A stretch of DNA of 6,493 nucleotides. It comes from Oligoflexales bacterium. GTDB taxonomy: Bacteria > Bdellovibrionota > Oligoflexia > Oligoflexales > Oligoflexaceae. The notes under the pieces were generated by a model. The model saw only the letters and a program-made list of their open reading frames with translations. It searched no databases and was not told the origin of the DNA. The stretch spans positions 1 through 6,493 of the forward strand of contig JADFZC010000143.1 in NCBI GenBank assembly GCA_015232735.1, written 5' to 3'. Position numbers and translations under genes: made by a program. Numbering within the stretch: the first letter of the stretch is position 1; each line of letters begins with the position of its first letter. Positions 1 to 6,297 of the stretch are shown in pieces.

Positions 1-1
1 G

Positions 2-1411
2 ACGGAAAGGGAAGAATTTTTAAATATGAATGCCGAGCTGAAAATGGAGGTGTTCTGTGAATCAGATGAGGAAAATCCCTTTCATGATATTCATATGGGC
101 AGAATCAAGTTCAGAAATCCTCCGGTCATAGTCGGTTCAGGACCGTCAGGTCTTTTTTCTGCCCTGATTTTTGCCGAGGCGGGCTGTCGGTCCATTATTC
201 TGGAGCGTGGAGAGCAGGTGGAAAAGAGGATCATGAGTGTGAAGAGGTTCCAGAATGAAGGTGTTTTTTCAGCAAGAGGAAATTTCTGTTTTGGCGAAGG
301 TGGAGCCGGCACTTTTTCCGATGGAAAATTAACCTGCGGCAAAAACAGTCCCCTTATCAGATATATATTTAAACAGCTTGTCAGATTTGGAGCTCCTTCG
401 GATATCCTGTATGATGCGCATCCTCACATTGGTTCGGATAATCTGATTATTGTTGTAAAAAATATTAGAAGATATTTGGAGGAAAGGGGGACGAGGTTTC
501 TTTTTGAAAAGACTTTTACTGGATTTAGAAAAGGTGGCGAAAGGGAGCATCTGGTTGTTGAAATTGATGATGGCTCGCTAATTAATACAGATCATATTCT
601 CCTTGCAATAGGCCATTCTGCAAGAGATACCTATAGGATGCTTCATTCCATGGGGATGTATATGACGCCCAAACCGTTTGCCGTAGGTGTCAGGATTGAG
701 CATCCCCAGGAGTTAATCAATAAAATTCAGTATGGAAAACATATGAATTTGCCTCCGGCTGAATACAAATTAACCGCAAAATCGGGTGAGCGGGGAGTCT
801 GGAGTTTTTGCATGTGCCCTGGCGGAATTTTGTTGCCGACAAACAGCCGGGAAGGTCATCTTTCAATCAATGGAATGAGCAGGTTCAAAAGGGATACTCC
901 CTATGCAAATGCTGCCATTGTTGTAAATGTGAAAAAAAATGATTTTTTTGGAGGAAGTCCTCTGGACGGTCTCTGTTTTCAAGAAGAAATTGAAAGAAGG
1001 GTATTCGCTGCAGGCGGTGGAAATTATATGATGCCCGCACAAAGACTTACTGATTTCATGGATGGTAAAAGGAGTAATGGAAAGATAGATGCTTCATATT
1101 TGCCTGGTGTCAAAAGCGCCAGAGTTGATCTTTTGCTTCCTGATTTTATTACCCGCAGTATTTCTGAATCCATTGGGGTCTTCAACAGAAAGATGAATGG
1201 ATTTATGTGCAGGGAAGCGGTTGTGCTAGGTGCTGAAACAAAAACATCGTCAGCCGTTGTAATAAACAGAAATGAGGATTTTGAATCGATATCTAATAAA
1301 GGAATATATCCCATTGGAGAAGGGGCGGGATATGCCGGTGGCATTGTCAGCGCCGCACTTGATGGAATAAAAACAAGCCGCGGCATATTGTCGCAGCTTG
1401 TTGACGGCTGA
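2..1411 (+). CDS. COG2509-type FAD-dependent dehydrogenase, 5' end probably outside window
   Basis: This is a predicted cytoplasmic NAD(P)/FAD-dependent oxidoreductase of the uncharacterised FAD-dependent dehydrogenase family (COG2509); its substrate is unknown. Counting from the ATG at 26, the FAD dinucleotide motif VIVGSGPSGLFSALIFAEAG lies at residues 34-53, with the ribose-binding acid E60 in ILERG. The family signature FGEGGAGTFSDGKL is at 89-102, an LLAIGHSARD segment at about 192-201, FCMCPGG at 261-267, and the C-terminal FAD motif YPIGEGAGYAGGIVSAALDG at 428-447. The reading frame stays open to the window edge. Family members usually carry roughly 70-80 extra N-terminal residues ending in a strand like LKMEVFCE, so the real start is probably upstream. 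ATG 26 is the only in-window start; a purine-rich stretch (positions 5-16) lies upstream of it but is rather distant. The stop is TGA, 19 bp from the convergent stop of the next gene. Family assignment is firm, function unknown. Confidence 0.9.
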   Translation, partial: TEREEFLNMNAELKMEVFCESDEENPFHDIHMGRIKFRNPPVIVGSGPSGLFSALIFAEAGCRSIILERGEQVEKRIMSVKRFQNEGVFSARGNFCFGEGGAGTFSDGKLTCGKNSPLIRYIFKQLVRFGAPSDILYDAHPHIGSDNLIIVVKNIRRYLEERGTRFLFEKTFTGFRKGGEREHLVVEIDDGSLINTDHILLAIGHSARDTYRMLHSMGMYMTPKPFAVGVRIEHPQELINKIQYGKHMNLPPAEYKLTAKSGERGVWSFCMCPGGILLPTNSREGHLSINGMSRFKRDTPYANAAIVVNVKKNDFFGGSPLDGLCFQEEIERRVFAAGGGNYMMPAQRLTDFMDGKRSNGKIDASYLPGVKSARVDLLLPDFITRSISESIGVFNRKMNGFMCREAVVLGAETKTSSAVVINRNEDFESISNKGIYPIGEGAGYAGGIVSAALDGIKTSRGILSQLVDG

Positions 1412-1430
1412 ATATATTGAATTGAGATAA

Positions 1431-2438
1431 TCAGGAAATATTTTCAAATTTTTCAGAAACTTCTTTTGATTCTTCGTCAACAGAGACATTTTCTTTTATC
1501 AGGACAGTATCTTCCGTGTGTAACGATGTCTCGTGGTCTGCATCAAAGTTGCTTTCGATGTCTTCGCCGATGGCGGAGCTGTCGCTGATAAGCATTGCCT
1601 GAGAGGATTCAATATCGTCATTGAATATGGATTTGTCTTGTCCAATATTTTTATTTTTGCCATCAGAGACATTAGCTTCTTCTTTGCCGCTGAGCTCCAG
1701 ATTGTTTATACGTGTTTTTGCAATCAGGATTCTCATGAGCTGGGTTGCCAGCAGAATCATAACCACGAGTACTCCAAGGAGAATATTGACAATAACCTTA
1801 CCGTTTCGTGTGGGAGCGGTTCCAGGAATTTTAAGGCTTGTCATTGCATTCCAGGCTTCATTGTACATATCTTTGTTGTTGGCAAACCGATTTGTCAGGT
1901 CAGTATATGTCATAAGCACGCTTTTGTCCTTGCCTGAAAGAAGCATATGCATCTGCGCTAGCTGAACGCCTTTGTATGAGAGATAGGAATAAAAGACAAG
2001 ACCGTCATTTTTCTTCTTGAAGTCAAAGAAATTATATTCATTTGCGATAGTATATTCGTTAACTCCCATGACCTTATAACCTTCCTGGACTCTTTTCTTT
2101 ATCATGTTTACGGATTGTATGTCTATGGGGGACGGAGTTCTGAGAATGCTGACAGATATGTTCCTTTGATAGTAAGGTTCCACTACTGAATCATATCTTT
2201 TAAGAGTTGAAGGAACCTGCATTATGAGGCTCATGCCATTTACGTTTCTTTTGATCTCCCATCCGTTTGGAGGAGTTATATGGATGTTGAAGGGGGTTAT
2301 CTGAATAGGTTGACCATCAGATACGAATTCGCTTCGATCCAGAGTGATTGTTCTTGAATAGATGTCCGTGGAAATCAAAAACAGAGGCATGATCAGGATT
2401 GACCAAAAGATTTTTAGTTTTCTGGATGTTAAATTCAA
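1431..2438 (-). CDS. uncharacterised exported, single-pass membrane protein with acidic cytoplasmic tail
   Basis: I do not recognise a named gene. The 335-residue product starts with a signal-like segment (RKLK, then hydrophobic 11-24; a plausible cleavage site follows IYS at 26-28). A soluble region of about 180 residues follows (30-210) and contains PPNGWEIKRNVNGMSLIMQV at 56-75. A transmembrane helix runs about 215-239 (VIVNILLGVLVVMILLATQL onward) and ends in RILIAKTR. The tail (about 249-335) is rich in D, E, S and N. The positive residues after the helix predict an outside body and an inside tail. The soluble region loosely resembles the PsbP/DcrB (DUF1795-like) fold: a PxGW start, a long beta-rich middle and a final helix ending in SLKIPG. 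That is a weak pattern match. The start is TTG at 2438, chosen because AAGGAG lies 8 bases upstream and the signal peptide begins there. It is probably transcribed alone, since a repeat-filled gap separates it from the rel cluster. Confidence 0.85.
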   Translation of the reverse strand: MNLTSRKLKIFWSILIMPLFLISTDIYSRTITLDRSEFVSDGQPIQITPFNIHITPPNGWEIKRNVNGMSLIMQVPSTLKRYDSVVEPYYQRNISVSILRTPSPIDIQSVNMIKKRVQEGYKVMGVNEYTIANEYNFFDFKKKNDGLVFYSYLSYKGVQLAQMHMLLSGKDKSVLMTYTDLTNRFANNKDMYNEAWNAMTSLKIPGTAPTRNGKVIVNILLGVLVVMILLATQLMRILIAKTRINNLELSGKEEANVSDGKNKNIGQDKSIFNDDIESSQAMLISDSSAIGEDIESNFDADHETSLHTEDTVLIKENVSVDEESKEVSEKFENIS

Positions 2439-2446
2439 GGTACTAT

Positions 2447-2452
2447 CTCCTT
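2447..2452 (-). promoter_or_regulatory. Shine-Dalgarno fixing a TTG start
   Basis: On the minus strand AAGGAG lies 8 bases upstream of the TTG at 2438-2436. It is a near-consensus ribosome binding site, and it decides the start of the exported membrane protein gene: the product from this TTG has a complete signal-like N-terminus. Confidence 0.75.
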
Positions 2453-2675
2453 ATTATGTAAATGTTCAAGTCTTCTTAACTCGATTACAATGCGACGGAA
2501 TTATTACAGGTCAGGTACAATTACATTTAATGTTGCAAAAATCAGGCCATATGATGACATCTATTAATGAGTTAAAAAGTTTGAGGAATTTAAATCAGAG
2601 GATATTGTCCCGTGGCTAAGTGCTATTCACTGCGGCCAGGAATATTACATAGGTTAGGATTGATGAAAGATACAT
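2453..2675. other. intergenic stretch with no recognised gene
   Basis: This A+T-rich stretch must hold the promoter for the minus-strand TTG-start gene if that gene is transcribed alone. I found no pair of -35 and -10 hexamers with normal spacing that I would defend. The only small symmetric element seen is ACATT-T-AATGT at 2523-2533, an 11-nt inverted repeat that could be an operator half or chance. There is no convincing small ORF, tRNA or strong stem-loop here. Confidence 0.4.
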
Positions 2676-2720
2676 CAAGTTTAAGGAGTCCTCGTCCTTC
2701 AGGGCGAGGCCCTTCAAGCT
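2676..2720. repeat. REP-like hairpin repeat, copy A
   Basis: The core CCTCGTCC-TTCA-GGGCGAGG (2690-2709) forms an 8-bp stem, one pair being a G-T wobble, with a TTCA loop. Pairing continues outward imperfectly from 2678-2688 to 2710-2720, so the whole element is a roughly 43-nt imperfect palindrome. The tetranucleotide GGAG (2685-2688) sits one base before the core stem, an arrangement seen in REP sequences mobilised by RAYT (TnpA-REP) transposases. The first 30 nt (2676-2705) match copy B (2788-2817) at 29 positions. A remnant end of an IS200/IS605 element, which carry similar hairpins, is an alternative. No transposase is in the window. Confidence 0.6.
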
Positions 2721-2726
2721 AACCAA

Positions 2727-2757
2727 AATCAGGAGAGGTTTAAAGCCTCTCCTGATT
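2727..2757 (-). terminator. perfect 12-bp stem-loop, probable terminator of the rel cluster
   Basis: AATCAGGAGAGG (2727-2738) is exactly complementary to CCTCTCCTGATT (2746-2757), with a 7-nt loop. On the minus strand the stem ends in ATT and continues TTGGTT, giving a short run of four T. It lies 66 bases beyond the stop of the small DsbD-N-like gene and before the next minus-strand gene, the right place for a terminator. The T-run is weak, so factor-assisted termination or an RNA-stabilising role is also possible. It sits between repeat copies A and C and may be part of that composite element instead. Confidence 0.55.
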
Positions 2758-2762
2758 CGACA

Positions 2763-2790
2763 CCCGGTCCTTCAGGGCCGAGTTTACCAA
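2763..2790. repeat. REP-like hairpin repeat, copy C (short)
   Basis: CCCGGTCC-TTCA-GGGCCGAG (2763-2782) forms an 8-position stem with one mismatch and one wobble around the same TTCA loop as copies A and B. Its core GTCCTTCAGGGC is shared by all three, except that copy C has G rather than C just before it. It lacks the upstream GGAG. Its right flank, GAGTTTACC, resembles the right flank of copy B (GGATTTACC), and the two cores are 39 nt apart, so B and C look like a tandem pair. Confidence 0.5.
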
Positions 2791-2828
2791 GTTTAAGGAG
2801 ACCTCGTCCTTCAGGGCCGGATTTACCT
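2788..2828. repeat. REP-like hairpin repeat, copy B
   Basis: Bases 2788-2817 match copy A (2676-2705) at 29 of 30 positions, including GGAG (2797-2800) one base before the hairpin core and the TTCA loop (2810-2813). The right arm is degenerate (GGGCCGGA in place of GGGCGAGG), so the lower stem is weakened. The right flank matches copy C rather than copy A, so B looks like a hybrid of the two. The repeat ends three codons inside the stop-codon side of the neighbouring small gene, whose TAA is at 2825-2823. Confidence 0.55.
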
Positions 2829-3245
2829 ATCCCTGGAATTCCAATTGATATTTCCCTTATGTATTTCTTGAAAACATTGGGATTTGTCTTTTGTGCAGAT
2901 AAAACTTTTGAGTTTGTAGGAAACCACACCTGAAGCTTTGCTGGTATTTATTTTCCCGCTTTCCACTCTAAAACCCGGGATTTTTGGATCGAAGGCTTTG
3001 GTGGTGAAAATATTTTTGTCAGTCTTGAGGCTGAGTCCCTCCGTATCTGTCATGGTCAGTTCCCATGGTGCATCAACTGTAATAGACATATTTTCTTTCG
3101 GTGCGACTTTGAATAATAATGTCAGTGTTTCCTCTTTATTTTTTGTTACATTTACTTCAAGTGTTGAATTTTTTGGTTCTCCAAATCCGGTTATCAGCAG
3201 GTATAAGGAAATTGCAAGAATCGAGTTATAAATCCTGTTTCTCAT
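2823..3245 (-). CDS. small exported protein, DsbD N-terminal-domain-like, CX6C cysteine pair
   Basis: This 140-residue product has a signal-like N-terminus (RNR then hydrophobic 8-20) and no lipobox cysteine, so it is probably periplasmic. The body is predicted to be beta-rich, with a DAPWELTMTD segment at 58-67. Near the C-terminus, FICTKDKSQCFQEIHKG (115-131) carries the only two cysteines, C117 and C124. A beta domain ending in a short C-x(n)-C loop resembles the DsbD N-terminal (DsbD_N) domain, which passes electrons to periplasmic thiol partners. This is a pattern judgement, not a proven match; the eight-helix DsbD membrane part and its C-terminal thioredoxin domain are absent. The ATG at 3245 overlaps the rel stop as TAATG, and GGGAG six bases upstream is its ribosome binding site, so it is probably translationally coupled to rel. 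Confidence 0.8.
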   Translation of the reverse strand: MRNRIYNSILAISLYLLITGFGEPKNSTLEVNVTKNKEETLTLLFKVAPKENMSITVDAPWELTMTDTEGLSLKTDKNIFTTKAFDPKIPGFRVESGKINTSKASGVVSYKLKSFICTKDKSQCFQEIHKGNINWNSRDR

Positions 3246-3256
3246 TAAATGCTCCC
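3243..3256 (-). promoter_or_regulatory. stop-start overlap TAATG with internal Shine-Dalgarno
   Basis: On the minus strand the rel stop TAA (3247-3245) shares its last A with the ATG (3245-3243) of the small exported protein. GGGAG (3256-3252), lying inside the last rel codons, is spaced six bases from that ATG. The layout is that of a translationally coupled pair in one mRNA. Confidence 0.75.
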
Positions 3257-5545
3257 GAGTTTTCTAAGTCTTCTTGAATTTGTCAGTTTCCTTCTTGTGA
3301 CGCTGATGACGTGTGAGAGATTTTCCAGTTTTTGGATTACCATTTCGAGCTGCTTGAGGTCTTTTACCCCGAGTTCGAAATCCAGAACCCCCGTCAGTGT
3401 GCTTGAGGATATTTTTGCCTCGGCCTTTACTACGTTGGCACCGCAGGTCGCAAGGGTTTTTGTGACATCGGCCAATACACCCGGCTTGTCCTGGGCAACA
3501 ATCTGTATATGACATCTGTGTGTGGTTGTTTCTGCAGAGGAGTCTGTCGTCCATGATACTTGAACGCGTCTTGCAGGATCAAGATCGAGGGACCGTGGAC
3601 AGTCACTTCTATGGATTGATACACCCCTTCCGCGCGTTATCAGACCGATTATTTCCTCTCCCGGAAGGGGGCTGCAGCACCGTCCGAAGGTGACAAGCAC
3701 ATCTTCGTATCCCGAAACAAGAATTCCCTTTAAGGAAGGTTTTTTTACTTTTGCAGTCTTGTCTGTGGTCAGAGGAAGTTCAGAGTGCTCAATTTGTTTT
3801 GAAATGGATTCCTTTTTTTCTTCCGGTGGAAATGCCTTTTGTATAAGATCGGCAGTATTGATCCTGCCGTATCCTATCGCAATCAGAAGATCCTCAAAGC
3901 TGCTTTCTTTGCCAAATTTGACAAGCTTTTCAATATCTCCCGATTTCTCAAGAGACTCTATCGTATAACCTTTCTTTTCCAATTGCTGGGAAAGAAGTTC
4001 TTTTCCGAGAATTTTGCTTTTTTCCCTTTGCTCGCTTCGCAGATAGGAGCGGATTTTATTTCTCGCCTTTGATGTCTGGACAAAGTTGAGCCAATCCTTG
4101 CTGGGTTTTTGGTTTGGTGATGTGATGATTTCAACTATATCGCCTGAATTAAGGTTTTTCTTTATCGGGGCAATTCTTCCATTAATCTTTACACCAACAG
4201 TTTTCAGGCCCACATGGGTATGGACCGCAAAGGCAAAATCCAGTGCAGTGGCATTTTGAGGCAGGCTTAAAACATCTCCTCTTGGTGTGAATACAAAGAT
4301 CTCTTCATCGAACAGATCGACTTTCACAGCTTCCAGAAATTCTCCTGGATCTTTTAATTCATTTTGCCATCTGACAATCTGGCGAAGCCAGGAGAACTTT
4401 TCGTGATCCGCGTTTGGAAGGGATTTCGGCGATTTTTCCTTATATCTCCAATGGGCTGCGACACCAAATTCGCAGGTTTCATGCATCTCTCTGGTTCTTA
4501 TCTGGATTTCAGCCGGTTCTCCGTTAGGTCTTACCACTGTGGTGTGGAGGGATTGATAAAGGTTTGCCTTTGGCATCGCTATATAATCCTTGAAGCGGCC
4601 TGGCATAGGCTTCCACATGGCGTGGACTACACCAAGAGCTTCATAACAGTCCTTGATATTGTCTACAACAATTCTAAATGCAAAGAGATCATGTATGTCC
4701 TCAAAATCCAAATGGCGGTCCATCATTTTTTTATAAATGGAGAAGAAGTGCTTTGGCCTGCCATAGACTTCGATGTTTTTGAATCCGTATTTTTTTAGTT
4801 CGGTTTCCAGAATACTTTTAACATCATTGATATAAGCTTCCCTTTCCGACCTTTTCGCCGCTACTTTTGATCTTATTTCCTTATAAATATCAAATTTTAA
4901 TTGTCTGAGGCAGTGGTCCTCAAGTTCGCTTTTTATTCCGTAGATACCCAGCCGGTTAGCCAGAGGGGCGTATATGTCAAGGGTTTCCTGGGATATCAGA
5001 CGTATTTTTTCAGGCGGCATGGAGGAGATTGTCCTCATATTGTGAAGCCTGTCGCACAGTTTGATTAAAATGACCCTAAGGTCCTTTGACATTGCCAGGA
5101 TCATTTTTCTAAAGTTTTCAGCAAGTTTTTCCTGATTTGACCTGAATTCTATTTTGCTGATTTTTGTGAGGCTGTCGACAAGATAGGATACTTCCTTGCC
5201 AAACTCTTTTTCAATTTCTTCCAGCGTACATGAAGTGTCTTCAATGATGTCATGAAGAATAGCCGCTATTACAGAAGAGAGATCCAATTTGATTGATGCA
5301 ACGATTTTTGCCACAGCAATGGGGTGTGTCACAAAGAGTTCGCCGGATCTGCGTTTTTGGTCTGAGTGGCGGCTGAGTGCCAGATGATATGCCTTATCAA
5401 CTGCCGGTCTGTCATATCCCGGAAGAAACTTTTCCAGATTCTCTATCAACTCCTGATATTCGATCTCCGGGGTAGTTGCATCATTCGATGGTTGTGTTGA
5501 GGTATCTAGGGGATCCTTATTTTCAAACTCTTCTTTTTTATCCAT
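3245..5545 (-). CDS. rel: bifunctional (p)ppGpp synthetase/hydrolase, Rel/SpoT type
   Basis: This cytoplasmic enzyme makes (p)ppGpp from ATP and GDP/GTP and degrades it, setting the stringent response. The 766-residue product has the full long-RSH architecture. The HD hydrolase domain (about 45-200) keeps RRSGELFVTHP, the HD pair H98-D99, EDT (102-104) and KLCDRLHNMRT (162-172), so hydrolysis is probably intact. The synthetase domain (about 240-370) has YGRPKHFFSIYKKM, DIHDLFAFRIVV, SLHTTVV and EIQIRTREMH. RFKD (317-320) is the RXKD form found in bifunctional enzymes; monofunctional RelA has EXDD. TGS lies at about 412-475, the CC...H..C zinc-finger/RIS region at 623-649 (CCSPLPG, IHRSDCP), and ACT at about 677-752. 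The ATG at 5545 is preceded by an in-frame TAG 24 bases upstream and by GAGGG with very short spacing. It lies downstream of gmk and is coupled to the next gene. The symbol could equally be spoT or relA by local naming. Confidence 0.97.
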   Translation of the reverse strand: MDKKEEFENKDPLDTSTQPSNDATTPEIEYQELIENLEKFLPGYDRPAVDKAYHLALSRHSDQKRRSGELFVTHPIAVAKIVASIKLDLSSVIAAILHDIIEDTSCTLEEIEKEFGKEVSYLVDSLTKISKIEFRSNQEKLAENFRKMILAMSKDLRVILIKLCDRLHNMRTISSMPPEKIRLISQETLDIYAPLANRLGIYGIKSELEDHCLRQLKFDIYKEIRSKVAAKRSEREAYINDVKSILETELKKYGFKNIEVYGRPKHFFSIYKKMMDRHLDFEDIHDLFAFRIVVDNIKDCYEALGVVHAMWKPMPGRFKDYIAMPKANLYQSLHTTVVRPNGEPAEIQIRTREMHETCEFGVAAHWRYKEKSPKSLPNADHEKFSWLRQIVRWQNELKDPGEFLEAVKVDLFDEEIFVFTPRGDVLSLPQNATALDFAFAVHTHVGLKTVGVKINGRIAPIKKNLNSGDIVEIITSPNQKPSKDWLNFVQTSKARNKIRSYLRSEQREKSKILGKELLSQQLEKKGYTIESLEKSGDIEKLVKFGKESSFEDLLIAIGYGRINTADLIQKAFPPEEKKESISKQIEHSELPLTTDKTAKVKKPSLKGILVSGYEDVLVTFGRCCSPLPGEEIIGLITRGRGVSIHRSDCPRSLDLDPARRVQVSWTTDSSAETTTHRCHIQIVAQDKPGVLADVTKTLATCGANVVKAEAKISSSTLTGVLDFELGVKDLKQLEMVIQKLENLSHVISVTRRKLTNSRRLRKLGSI

Positions 5546-5630
5546 GACCCTCGCCGTTTTTAAGTGGCACTAAAAAAACCTCAAATTTTATTTTACTATT
5601 TTTAAGAGGGCGAGTCGATCTCAAGAAGTG
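5546..5630 (-). promoter_or_regulatory. rel leader with terminator-like hairpin and possible SD-pairing segment
   Basis: In the gmk-rel gap, minus-strand CCTC (5609-5606) can pair with GAGG (5582-5579), extended by AAA/TTT after a two-base bulge, and is followed directly by seven T (5578-5572). That is a weak, A+T-rich intrinsic-terminator look. Next to it, minus-strand CTCGCC (5614-5609) is complementary to GGCGAG (5555-5550), which overlaps the rel Shine-Dalgarno. The two pairings compete at one base. No clear sigma-70 promoter was found. Real regulation is possible but unproven. Confidence 0.3.
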
Positions 5631-6296
5631 TTACAATCTGCCTTTTACTTCTTTAATCCAGCTAGCCTCATGAAACTCTTGTTTTAATTTCTCGCAGAAG
5701 ATCAAGCACTCCTTTTTTGTGATTTTTTTTGAGGAAGCTCCCGATACTATTGCTTTTAATGATGAATACGCCTCTTCAAGGTCATCATTTATTATAAAAT
5801 TGTCGTATAACTCGATACTTGCAATTTCCTGATATGCATTCAGGAATCTTTGCCATCTTGTTGAAAATGAGTCAGAACCACGGCCTTCAAGCCGTTTCCA
5901 CAGCGTTTCAAGTGATGGTGGCAAGATGAATATTGACGTAGCATCAGGTATCAGAGGTTTTGCCTTTTTCCAACCTTGGACGTCTATTTCAAGCATGGGA
6001 ATTTTGGAGTCCGCGTGAATGCGCTCAAGTTCCGATTTTGATGTGCCGTAAAGATTTCCGTGGACCTCGGCCCATTCGAGAAAGGCATCCTTCCCGATAA
6101 GAGCTCGAAATTCGTCCTGGCTGACAAAATAGTAATGAACACCTTGAGTCTCGCCAGTCCTTGGACTTCTTGTCGTATGACTTACTGTGAGTTCAATATC
6201 AGGACACTCTTTCATAAGACGGAAATTCAAGGTGGTCTTTCCGGCGCCTGATGGCGCGGAGATGACAATAATTTTATTTGTGTCAATTTTTCCCAT
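5631..6296 (-). CDS. gmk: guanylate kinase
   Basis: Cytoplasmic guanylate kinase transfers phosphate from ATP to GMP to give GDP, the entry to GTP and a precursor of (p)ppGpp. The 221-residue product has the P-loop APSGAGKT (14-21), with K20. The GMP-binding segment SHTTRSPRTGETQGVHYYFV (39-58) includes R43 and R46, followed by FLEWAEVHGNLYGTS (72-86) and EIDVQG (103-108). The lid holds KRLEGRGSDS (134-143). The lid after SDS reads FSTRWQRF, where many homologues have an acidic-rich stretch before two basic residues; this is mild divergence only. Length is slightly above the usual roughly 205-210. The ATG at 6296 follows the yicC stop by one base, so its start is probably coupled to yicC translation; no strong Shine-Dalgarno is visible (AGAG only). 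Confident assignment. Confidence 0.96.
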   Translation of the reverse strand: MGKIDTNKIIVISAPSGAGKTTLNFRLMKECPDIELTVSHTTRSPRTGETQGVHYYFVSQDEFRALIGKDAFLEWAEVHGNLYGTSKSELERIHADSKIPMLEIDVQGWKKAKPLIPDATSIFILPPSLETLWKRLEGRGSDSFSTRWQRFLNAYQEIASIELYDNFIINDDLEEAYSSLKAIVSGASSKKITKKECLIFCEKLKQEFHEASWIKEVKGRL

Positions 6297-6297
6297 A

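Noticed and set aside
1412..1430. Bidirectional terminator between the convergent genes
   Set aside because: The 19-bp gap has no stem-loop; any terminator would have to lie inside coding sequence, and none was clear there.
1533..1965. Overlapping plus-strand ORFs opposite the acidic-tail protein
   Set aside because: Shadows of the minus-strand gene, whose signal peptide, helix and ribosome binding site make it the credible coding strand.
2362..2619. Plus-strand ORF of 85 codons spanning the start of the exported protein gene
   Set aside because: It overlaps the antisense of a real signal peptide and its ribosome binding site, and has no domain-like sequence.
2662..2721. Plus-strand mini-ORF of about 19 codons starting ATGAAAGATACATCAAG
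   Set aside because: It is almost entirely copy A of the repeat, with only a poor Shine-Dalgarno; no reason to think it is translated.
2676..2828. CRISPR array
   Set aside because: Only three imperfect copies with unequal spacing (73 and 39 nt between cores), no spacers of uniform length and no cas genes.
2729..2929. Minus-strand reading frame through the repeats encoding a Gly/Pro/Leu-rich repeated peptide (GKSGPEGRGLLKL, GKLGPEGPG)
   Set aside because: The repeat look comes from the hairpin repeats themselves; the frame overlaps the small exported protein gene, has no ribosome binding site, and copy A falls in a different phase. I also considered it as a frameshifted tail of that gene, but the gene ends naturally soon after its cysteine pair.
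4364..4798. Plus-strand ORF of 144 codons inside rel
   Set aside because: Antisense shadow of the conserved Rel synthetase domain.
5560..5660. Sigma-70 promoter for rel starting from TTGAGA in the gmk-rel gap
   Set aside because: No -10 hexamer at 16-18 bp spacing; nearby TAAAAT-like boxes are expected in such A+T-rich DNA.
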